Positions 1 through 5,248 of a DNA stretch of 7,462 nucleotides are shown piece after piece; positions within the stretch are counted from its first letter, which is position 1, and each line of letters opens with the position of its first letter. Source of the DNA: an uncultured Lachnospiraceae bacterium (lineage in GTDB: Bacteria > Bacillota > Clostridia > Lachnospirales > Lachnospiraceae); assembly GCA_910578825.1 (NCBI GenBank), contig CAJTSB010000062.1:1-7462 (forward strand), given 5' to 3'. A program made the translations under genes and the position numbers. The notes under the pieces are model-generated. The model had not been told where the DNA came from. It saw only the letters and a list, made by a program, of their open reading frames with translations, and did not search any database.

Positions 1-250
1 ACGGTGGTTGAAGAAACGGGTCGCCCCTTGCGTAGGGGCGCGAATTGAAATTTATAACGATTGTGAATATATCAGGGAGCTTTATGTCGCCCCTTGCATA
101 GGGGCGCGAATTGAAATTCTACCATGGGTGAAGATTACGTTGGAGAGGCGTGTCGCCCTTTGCGAAGGGGAGCGAATTGAAATAAAGCATTAAGAGACGA
201 TATGCCAGTATTCCAAGCGTCGCCCTTTGCGAAGGGGAGCGAATTGAAAT
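1..250 (+). CRISPR. CRISPR array, type I-C-like repeats, distal end
   Basis: Four 32-bp repeats lie at 20-51, 86-117, 152-183 and 219-250. They are separated by unrelated spacers of 34, 34 and 35 bp, and bases 1-19 are the end of another spacer, so the array continues to the left of the window. Each repeat begins GTCGCC, has a central hairpin (CGCCCCT paired with AGGGGCG in repeat 1) and ends GAATTGAAAT. The length and the ATTGAAA end match type I-C repeats, where the crRNA 5' handle comes from this end and transcription runs in the + direction. The leader and any cas genes should then be to the left, and this would be the oldest end. Repeat 2 differs from repeat 1 at one loop base (98). Repeats 3 and 4 are identical to each other and carry three shared changes (159, 165, 171 in repeat 3). 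No cas gene is visible, so the subtype call rests on the repeat alone. Confidence 0.95.
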
Positions 251-294
251 TGACATCAGCTATATCAAAGAGGACCAGCACAGCTAAAGGTCCG

Positions 295-326
295 GTCGTC
301 TCATGATAAGAGGGCGGAATTTATTG
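295..326 (+). repeat. Possible degenerate terminal CRISPR repeat
   Basis: An ungapped comparison with the array repeat gives 18 of 32 identical positions. The first four bases (GTCG) and the GAATT block near the end are kept at their correct distance. A short CTC/GAG hairpin also remains in the middle. The stretch between the last intact repeat and this one is 44 bp, ten longer than the other spacers, which weakens the case. The rest of 251-393 holds no convincing gene. Confidence 0.4.
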
Positions 327-393
327 TTCAGTATTACTCACAGGGGAGTAAAAAGAGCTGCAAAAAATACTGATTATTTGCTGAAAAAAGTTA

Positions 394-422
394 TTGACAA
401 ATTCCCCGCGAGAGCATATAAT
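394..422 (+). promoter_or_regulatory. Consensus sigma-A promoter of the MATE leader
   Basis: TTGACA at 394-399 and TATAAT at 417-422 match consensus perfectly and are separated by exactly 17 bp. Transcription should start near 428-430. It reads away from the CRISPR array into the exporter gene. The start lies only a few bases before the terminator hairpin at 437, so a promoter this strong would mostly make a roughly 50-nt RNA unless termination is prevented. Confidence 0.9.
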
Positions 423-436
423 TTCAAACACGATGG

Positions 437-479
437 AGAACCACATGGGTGAGAAATCAGTCTGGGTGGTTCTTTTTTT
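437..479 (+). terminator. Leader intrinsic terminator (probable attenuator) before MATE gene
   Basis: AGAACCAC (437-444) pairs perfectly with GTGGTTCT (466-473), and the right arm runs into seven consecutive T residues (473-479). A small internal TGA/TCA stem with a GAAA loop lies at 450-459. The hairpin starts about 8 nt after the predicted transcription start and 34 bp before the exporter start codon, with no complete upstream gene to terminate. It is therefore better explained as an attenuator. The left arm overlaps the GGAG (435-438) that serves the leader ORF. Confidence 0.8.
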
Positions 480-528
480 ACCCTGTAGATTATATGAAAG
501 GAGGCGTCTGTCATGGCAAAGAGTGTGA
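445..528 (+). CDS. Putative regulatory leader peptide upstream of MATE exporter
   Basis: This is a 27-codon ORF beginning MGEKSVWVVLFLP, with a GGAG Shine-Dalgarno at 435-438 placed 6 nt before the ATG. An in-frame ATG at 433 exists but would be almost leaderless. The ORF runs through the terminator hairpin: the GTG, GTT and CTT codons form most of its right arm. It also covers the exporter's ribosome binding site and stops with TGA at 526-528, overlapping the exporter start (513) by 16 bp in another frame. A ribosome initiating or paused on the first codons would cover the hairpin's left arm and favour read-through, as in antibiotic-inducible leader peptides of resistance genes. I do not recognise this peptide from a named family. 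That it is translated is inference from the Shine-Dalgarno and the layout. Confidence 0.5.
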   Translation: MGEKSVWVVLFLPCRLYERRRLSWQRV

Positions 529-1862
529 CAAAAGATATGACGGTGGGGAGTCCGATTCGCCTGATTTTACAGTTCTGCATTCCGTTGTTTTTTGGAATGT
601 TATTCCAGCAGTTTTATAATATGATGGATATGCTGATCGTAGGGCAGTTTCTGGGTGTGCAGGCCTTGGCGTCTGTGGGTGCCACAGGCTCTGTTAATTT
701 TATGATTATCGGATTTTGTATGGGTGTGTGCAATGGATTTGCTATTCCGGTGGCACAGCGTTTTGGAGCTGGCGATTACCACAGCCTTAGAAAATACGTT
801 GCAAACAGTGTCTGGCTCTCCATTGCGTTTGCAGGCGTGATGACAATCGTAGTCTGCGTGTTGTGCCGCCAGATTCTGCTGTGGATGAATACGCCGCTGG
901 ACATCATTGAGGGTTCTTACCGTTATATATTTGTAATTTTCCTGGGGATTCCGACCGTGTACCTTTATAATCTGCTGTCCGGCATCATAAGGTCGCTGGG
1001 AGACAGTAAAAGTCCGCTGTTTTTTCTGGTATTTTCTTCTATATTAAATATTGTTCTGGACATTACGCTGATTCTGGCATTCCATATGGGCGTGGCAGGC
1101 GCAGCGTGGGCGACTGTGATTTCCCAGTTGGTATCGGGGGCAGCCTGTCTGTTTTATATGATGCGGCGTTTTGACATTTTGAAAATGACGAAGGATGAAT
1201 GGCGCGTAGATATGAACTGTGTGGGGATTTTGTGTAATATGGGGATTCCGATGGGGCTGCAGTATTCCATAACGGCGATTGGCAGCGTGATTCTCCAGGC
1301 AGCGGTCAACAGTCTCGGCTCGATGTCTGTTGCGGCAGTTGCTGCAGGCAGCAAAATCAGTATGTTTTTCTGTTGTCCTTTTGATGCGATGGGTTCGACC
1401 ATGGCAACATATGCGGGGCAGAATGTGGGTGCAGGAAAACTGGAACGAATTTCCATGGGTATGAAATCCACCTGTTTGTTGGGATTTGGGTATTCTATTT
1501 TAGCGTGTATTGTGTTAGTATGTTTTGGGGAGACGGTTGCACTGTTGTTTGTTGACCCTTCTGAGACGCAGATTATACAGCAGGTGTCATGGTTTTTGGC
1601 TGCGAATTCGGCATTTTATTTTCCGCTTGCGTTGGTGAATATTGTACGGTTTACCATCCAGGGGCTTGGATTCAGCAAGTCGGCAATTTTTGCCGGAGTC
1701 TGTGAGATGGTTGCACGCAGTGTTGTTGCAATGGCGTTTGTGCCGATATTCGGGTATGCGGCGATTATCTTTGCCAATCCTGCCGCCTGGGTTTTCGCGG
1801 ACCTGTTTTTGATACCGGCGTATCTGTATATCATGAAATGGCTGCGGAGTGCGATATCATAG
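513..1862 (+). CDS. MATE family multidrug/cation-coupled efflux transporter
   Basis: The 449-residue length fits the MATE (NorM/DinF-like) family of 12-helix inner-membrane antiporters, which export drugs or toxic organic cations using a proton or sodium gradient. The protein is very hydrophobic and shows the family's two-fold pattern. The first half starts with PLFFGMLFQQFYNMMD around residues 24-39, where Asp39 lies at the place of the coupling aspartate known in helix 1 of DinF-type members. The second half contains FDAMGSTMATYAGQNVGAGK near residues 290-310, a hallmark MATE segment. The start is supported by AAAGGAGG at 497-504, 8 nt before the ATG. The gene is preceded by a consensus promoter, a terminator hairpin and an overlapping leader ORF, which suggests induction by attenuation. 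The region after it has only AT-only pairing and no convincing terminator. Substrate cannot be told from sequence. Confidence 0.93.
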   Translation: MAKSVTKDMTVGSPIRLILQFCIPLFFGMLFQQFYNMMDMLIVGQFLGVQALASVGATGSVNFMIIGFCMGVCNGFAIPVAQRFGAGDYHSLRKYVANSVWLSIAFAGVMTIVVCVLCRQILLWMNTPLDIIEGSYRYIFVIFLGIPTVYLYNLLSGIIRSLGDSKSPLFFLVFSSILNIVLDITLILAFHMGVAGAAWATVISQLVSGAACLFYMMRRFDILKMTKDEWRVDMNCVGILCNMGIPMGLQYSITAIGSVILQAAVNSLGSMSVAAVAAGSKISMFFCCPFDAMGSTMATYAGQNVGAGKLERISMGMKSTCLLGFGYSILACIVLVCFGETVALLFVDPSETQIIQQVSWFLAANSAFYFPLALVNIVRFTIQGLGFSKSAIFAGVCEMVARSVVAMAFVPIFGYAAIIFANPAAWVFADLFLIPAYLYIMKWLRSAIS

Positions 1863-1911
1863 TATTTTAAGAATATTAAATAAAAATTAATAAAAATTTT
1901 TAAGGGAAAGG

Positions 1912-1941
1912 TTGATTTTTTACCCGGAGTCATCATATGAT
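1912..1941 (+). promoter_or_regulatory. Probable sigma-A promoter of deacetylase gene
   Basis: TTGATT (1912-1917) and TATGAT (1936-1941) are separated by 18 bp, with a predicted start near 1948. This sits in the AT-rich gap between the MATE gene and the deacetylase gene and leaves a leader of about 33 nt containing the AAGGGAG ribosome binding site at 1967-1973. Each hexamer is one or two bases off consensus, so it is plausible, not certain. Confidence 0.5.
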
Positions 1942-1980
1942 AAATATATAAAGTTACTTTCGTAGTAAGGGAGAGATAAA

Positions 1981-3507
1981 ATGGAAAAGCATCAGAATAC
2001 GAATCGAGAAACAGACAGGGAACATAGCAGGAAATACATACAAAGAAAACGATATATGCAGAAAAGAATGCTGCTGACATTTTGCATCCTTCTGGTGATA
2101 ACCGGAGTCGGAGTTATGGCGGCAGTTCTTGTACCCAAAGGAGAGAAAACCGAGGCGCCTGGGCAGAAGGAATCGCTGCAGACGAGCGCAAAGCCTGTCG
2201 ATCAGGAGGACGAGTCGCAGCAGGCGGATTCTTCCGGACAGGAGACAGAAAAAGAGCCCCAGCAGGATCCGGATGATGTACGCGCAGCAGTGGTCGAACA
2301 GGCGGATTTACTTGCAGCAGGATATGATTATGACAGCGCAATTGAGACCGTGAAAAGTTATGAGGGATATGAGAGGGATTCTGAGCTGACGGCAAAAATC
2401 ACCGACTATGAGAATCGCAAAGCCTCCTGTGTTCCGGTAGATATTGATAAGGTTACTCATGTATTTTATCATTCGCTGGTCGTGGATCCTGAGCTTTGTT
2501 TTGCTAATCAGGATACGAACCCGCAGGCAGTCGGAAATAACCAGTGGATGACAACGATTGAGGAATTTAATAAAATTACTCAGAAAATGTATGACGAGGG
2601 ATATGTGTTGGTAGATCTTCATGATATGGTGAAGGAGACTACCGATGAGAATGGCAATGTGCGTTTTGAGAAGGCGGAGATTATGCTGCCTCCGGACAAG
2701 AAACCATTTGTCCTTTCACTTGACGATTTATCTTATTATCACAGTTATAGCGGTTACGGGTTTGCCTCCAAAATAATTTTGGATGAGAATGGAAAACCGA
2801 AATGCGAGTACATACAGAGAGATGGTACGACTGTGGTGGGAGATTATGACGTCGTTCCGCTGATGGACAAATTTCTTGAGGAGCACCCGGATGCATCTTA
2901 CCATGGCGCAAAGGGAACGATAGCCCTTACCGGTTACAATGGAATTTTAGGTTATCGCACGGATATCAGCTACCAGACGCGTCCGGCAGACCTGGATGCC
3001 GATAAGAAGAAGTGGCTGGATGAGCATCCGGATTTTGACCTGGAGACAGAACGTGCCAATGCAAAGAAAGTTGCGGACGCCATCAAAGCGGAAGGCTGGA
3101 GGTTTGCCAGCCATACCTGGGGTCACCTCAAAGTTGGCGAAGCGTCCATGGAGCGTTTGCGCGCAGATACGGAGAAATGGAAAGAGAACGTGGCGCCCCT
3201 GGTGGGAGACACGGATACGATTATCTTTGCACACGGACAGGATCTGGCGGAGTGGACGACCGGATATACGCCGGATAACGAGAAATATAATTATCTGAAA
3301 GAACAGGGATTTCACTATTTCTGTAACGTGGATTCTCAGCAGTATGCGGTGCAGATTACGGATACCTACTTCCGGCAGGGCAGAAGGAATTTAGATGGAT
3401 ACCGTATTTATTATAATTCTATCGGAGAGATGGACAGTTTGTCAGATTTGTTTAATGCATCGGAAGTGATTGATCCGAAACGTCCGCCAGTGCCGAGATT
3501 GCAGTAG
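1981..3507 (+). CDS. Membrane-anchored polysaccharide deacetylase (NodB-like)
   Basis: This 508-residue protein is probably a metal-dependent carbohydrate esterase (CE4/NodB fold) acting on cell-wall or extracellular polysaccharide. It has a basic N-terminus with a single membrane helix at about residues 30-51 and no lipobox, so the rest should lie outside the membrane. An acidic Gln/Glu/Ser-rich linker (about 52-98) is followed by a helical segment (about 99-147) and then the catalytic region. Visible metal-site motifs are LSLDDLSYY, with Asp248-Asp249, and SHTWGH, with His378 and His382 (the HxxxH motif). About 130 residues separate the two motifs, more than in compact CE4 enzymes, which suggests a large insertion. 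The later FAHGQD (416-421) stands roughly where the fold usually has a proline/glycine loop. The start follows AAGGGAG with 7 nt spacing. It appears monocistronic: own promoter, strong terminator at 3557-3590. The substrate (peptidoglycan or other glycan) is unknown. Confidence 0.85.
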   Translation: MEKHQNTNRETDREHSRKYIQRKRYMQKRMLLTFCILLVITGVGVMAAVLVPKGEKTEAPGQKESLQTSAKPVDQEDESQQADSSGQETEKEPQQDPDDVRAAVVEQADLLAAGYDYDSAIETVKSYEGYERDSELTAKITDYENRKASCVPVDIDKVTHVFYHSLVVDPELCFANQDTNPQAVGNNQWMTTIEEFNKITQKMYDEGYVLVDLHDMVKETTDENGNVRFEKAEIMLPPDKKPFVLSLDDLSYYHSYSGYGFASKIILDENGKPKCEYIQRDGTTVVGDYDVVPLMDKFLEEHPDASYHGAKGTIALTGYNGILGYRTDISYQTRPADLDADKKKWLDEHPDFDLETERANAKKVADAIKAEGWRFASHTWGHLKVGEASMERLRADTEKWKENVAPLVGDTDTIIFAHGQDLAEWTTGYTPDNEKYNYLKEQGFHYFCNVDSQQYAVQITDTYFRQGRRNLDGYRIYYNSIGEMDSLSDLFNASEVIDPKRPPVPRLQ

Positions 3508-3556
3508 AGAACATTTTGAAAATTACAGGCGAAATCATAAATATAAGCAACATAAC

Positions 3557-3590
3557 AAAAGGAATGGGATGGAGAATCTCATTCCTTTTT
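3557..3590 (+). terminator. Intrinsic terminator after deacetylase gene
   Basis: The left arm 3557-3569 pairs with the right arm 3577-3589 (core GGAATGGGA with TCTCATTCC, one G-T pair, extended by four A-T pairs) around a 7-nt loop, ending in five T residues. It separates the deacetylase gene from the spoVA genes. An overlapping alternative stem, ATCTCATT (3576-3583) with AATGAGAT (3592-3599), reuses the right arm. Confidence 0.88.
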
Positions 3591-3609
3591 GAATGAGATG
3601 ATAAAAATT

Positions 3610-3638
3610 GAGTAAAATTTTCTGTTTCGGACACAATA
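3610..3638 (+). promoter_or_regulatory. Candidate forespore (sigma-G/F-type) promoter of spoVAD
   Basis: GAGTA (3610-3614) and CACAATA (3632-3638), 17 bp apart, resemble the forespore sigma-G elements GnATA and CATnnTA, with one mismatch in each. GGACACAATA (3629-3638) also resembles the sigma-F -10 element. No good sigma-A promoter is visible in 3600-3650. spoVA genes are forespore-expressed in Bacillus subtilis, so such a promoter is expected here. The assignment is by eye only. Confidence 0.4.
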
Positions 3639-3649
3639 ACCGTAGGAAA

Positions 3650-3748
3650 TTTGAGGAGGAAGGCAAATGCGCAGCATTTCTGGAATGCCTTCCTCCGAGC
3701 TGGCAGGTGACGCATCGCGTCGCGTGCCGATACCTTTGAGGAGGAAGG
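3650..3748 (+). repeat. Duplicated RBS flanking a 71-bp hairpin element in the spoVAD leader
   Basis: TTTGAGGAGGAAGG occurs twice exactly, at 3650-3663 and 3735-3748, and the second copy contains most of spoVAD's ribosome binding site. Between them lie 71 bp of higher-GC, hairpin-rich DNA. GGAGGAAGGCA (3655-3665) pairs perfectly with TGCCTTCCTCC (3686-3696), and an inner AATGC/GCATT stem lies between the arms. A second hairpin pairs GGCA (3702-3705) with TGCC (3725-3728) and GACGC (3709-3713) with GCGTC (3717-3721). CCTTCCTCC (3688-3696) can also pair with GGAGGAAGG in the downstream copy (3740-3748). This looks like a small inserted element with a 14-bp target duplication, a translational switch, or both. 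Confidence 0.65.
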
Positions 3749-3758
3749 AGAGAAAATT

Positions 3759-4772
3759 ATGTCACAGACAATTGGGACCCAGAGCATTCAATTTGATGAA
3801 GCTCCCTATATTCTGGGCAGCGCCAGTATTGTGGGAACCAAGGAGGGCGAAGGACCGCTTGGGAAATTGTTTGATTTGGTCGGAGAAGATGATAAGTTTG
3901 GGGAAGATACCTGGGAAGAGGCGGAGAGCACTTTGCAGAAAGAGGCAGCTTCCATGGCGATTGGAAAAGCAGGGCTTAAGAATGAAGACGTGCGCTATAT
4001 CTTCGGCGGAGATTTGCTGGGGCAGAATATAGCCACAACCTTTGGACTGATGGAACTGAATATTCCATTGTTTGGTCTGTATGGCGCCTGTTCTACGGCA
4101 GGAGAATCCCTGTCCCTCGGTGCAATGGCTGTTGCCGGAGGTTATGGAGAACAGGTGCTTGCCGTTACATCCAGCCATTTTGCGAGTGCGGAGAAACAGT
4201 TTCGTTTTCCCCTGGAATATGCCAATCAAAGACCCTTATCAGCTACCTGGACTGTTACAGGAAGTGGAGCCTTTGTACTTGGCAAAAGACGAAGTGACGT
4301 ACGAATTACCGGAATTACAACTGGAAAAGTTGTGGACTACGGCGTGAAGGATTCCATGAACATGGGCGCGGCCATGGCGCCGGCAGCATGTGATACCATT
4401 TATCAGAATTTGATGGATTTTAATCGCAAACCGGAGGATTACGACAAGATTGTAACCGGAGATTTGGGTATGGTGGGACAGGACATCCTGTTTGACCTTA
4501 TGAAGAAGAAAGGTTTTGACATTTCCGGCGTGCATATGGACTGTGGGATTGAAATTTATGACAGCGAGTCCCAGAACACGAACGCGGGCGGCAGCGGCTG
4601 TGGGTGCTCTGCCGTGACTTTGAGTGCGTATATTTTACCGAAATTAAAAAAAGGCGTCTGGAAACGGGTACTTTTCGTACCTACCGGAGCCCTGCTGTCA
4701 ACCGTCAGTTTCAACGAAGGGCAGAGCGTGCCGGGAATTGCGCATGGTGTGGTCATTGAATATGCAAAGTGA
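3759..4772 (+). CDS. spoVAD: Stage V sporulation protein AD
   Basis: SpoVAD is a thiolase-fold protein of the spore inner membrane that binds dipicolinic acid and takes part in its uptake during sporulation and release at germination. The 337 residues match the usual family length (about 338). The thiolase-like nucleophile region reads LFGLYGACSTAGES, with Cys111 in the usual place. The segments FGGDLLGQN (82-90), TSSHFASAEKQFRFPLEY and GGSGCGCSAVTLSAYILPKL are typical of the family. The start is fixed by AAGGAG at 3745-3750, 8 nt before the ATG, and by the conserved N-terminal PYILGSASIVGTKEG that follows. spoVAE follows 45 bp downstream, forming a probable two-gene unit. The usual upstream partner spoVAC is absent: a deacetylase gene and a terminator lie there instead. 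The leader carries a duplicated, structure-prone ribosome binding site. Confidence 0.97.
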   Translation: MSQTIGTQSIQFDEAPYILGSASIVGTKEGEGPLGKLFDLVGEDDKFGEDTWEEAESTLQKEAASMAIGKAGLKNEDVRYIFGGDLLGQNIATTFGLMELNIPLFGLYGACSTAGESLSLGAMAVAGGYGEQVLAVTSSHFASAEKQFRFPLEYANQRPLSATWTVTGSGAFVLGKRRSDVRITGITTGKVVDYGVKDSMNMGAAMAPAACDTIYQNLMDFNRKPEDYDKIVTGDLGMVGQDILFDLMKKKGFDISGVHMDCGIEIYDSESQNTNAGGSGCGCSAVTLSAYILPKLKKGVWKRVLFVPTGALLSTVSFNEGQSVPGIAHGVVIEYAK

Positions 4773-4817
4773 TTCAGACGTCCATGGAAATGAAAGCTTA
4801 GAACAAGGAGAAGAAGT

Positions 4818-5174
4818 ATGGATTATGTAAATGCATTCTGGGTGGGCGGATTGATTTGTGCGCTTGTCCAGATTTTAATGGAAAAAACGAAAATGCTCCC
4901 GGGCAGGATTATGGTTCTGCTGGTTTGCAGCGGCGCCGTGCTGGGCGCATTGCAGATTTATGAGCCGTTTCAGGAGTATGCCGGCGCGGGAGCCAGTGTT
5001 CCGCTGCTTGGATTTGGAAATGTGCTCTGGAAAGGCATTCAGGAGGCGGTCGATACGGACGGTTTTCTGGGAATCTTTATGGGCGGATTTACAGCAAGCG
5101 CGGTGGGAATTTCAGCGGCGTTGATTTTTGGGTATCTGGCGAGCATTGTTTTCCAACCCAAAATGAAAAAATAA
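4818..5174 (+). CDS. spoVAE: Stage V sporulation protein AE (SpoVAEb type)
   Basis: This is a small, hydrophobic 118-residue protein, close to the length of Bacillus subtilis SpoVAEb. It opens MDYVNAFWVGGLICALVQIL, contains EKTKMLPGRIMVLLVCSGAV near residues 22-41 and GFGNVLWKGIQEAVDTDGFL, then a glycine-rich helix (GIFMGGFTASAVGISAAL) near the C-terminus. These are typical of the SpoVAC/SpoVAE membrane family, which works with SpoVAD in passing dipicolinic acid across the forespore inner membrane. About four membrane segments are apparent. The ATG follows AAGGAG (4805-4810) at 7 nt. It lies 45 bp after spoVAD with no terminator between, so co-transcription is likely. No clear terminator follows it before the lipoprotein gene. 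Confidence 0.92.
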   Translation: MDYVNAFWVGGLICALVQILMEKTKMLPGRIMVLLVCSGAVLGALQIYEPFQEYAGAGASVPLLGFGNVLWKGIQEAVDTDGFLGIFMGGFTASAVGISAALIFGYLASIVFQPKMKK

Positions 5175-5248
5175 AAAAACAAGTATAAACCTGAAAATTA
5201 TGTCCATAATGGATAGAGAAAAGAAAATTTTGTAAAGGAGATTTTATT

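Noticed and set aside
8..193. 61-codon + strand ORF with repeated VAPCVGARIEI-like peptides
   Set aside because: It is a translation of the CRISPR repeats. The periodic peptide follows the repeat/spacer spacing, and no ribosome binding site is present.
360..381. GCAAA...TTTGC hairpin before the MATE promoter
   Set aside because: The stem is almost all A-T with a mismatch and no T-run after it on the + strand, so it is not a credible terminator of the array transcript.
1882..1901. AAAAATT/AATTTTT pairing after the MATE gene
   Set aside because: A seven-base A-T-only stem in generally AT-rich DNA is too weak to call a terminator.
1616..2080. 154-codon minus-strand ORF
   Set aside because: It spans the end of the MATE gene, the intergenic promoter region and the start of the deacetylase gene in antisense. 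It has no ribosome binding site or recognisable domain.
5197..5213. ATTATG/CATAAT and TCCAT-A-ATGGA palindromes between spoVAE and the lipoprotein gene
   Set aside because: They are short overlapping palindromes in AT-rich DNA. An operator is possible, but nothing distinguishes them from chance.
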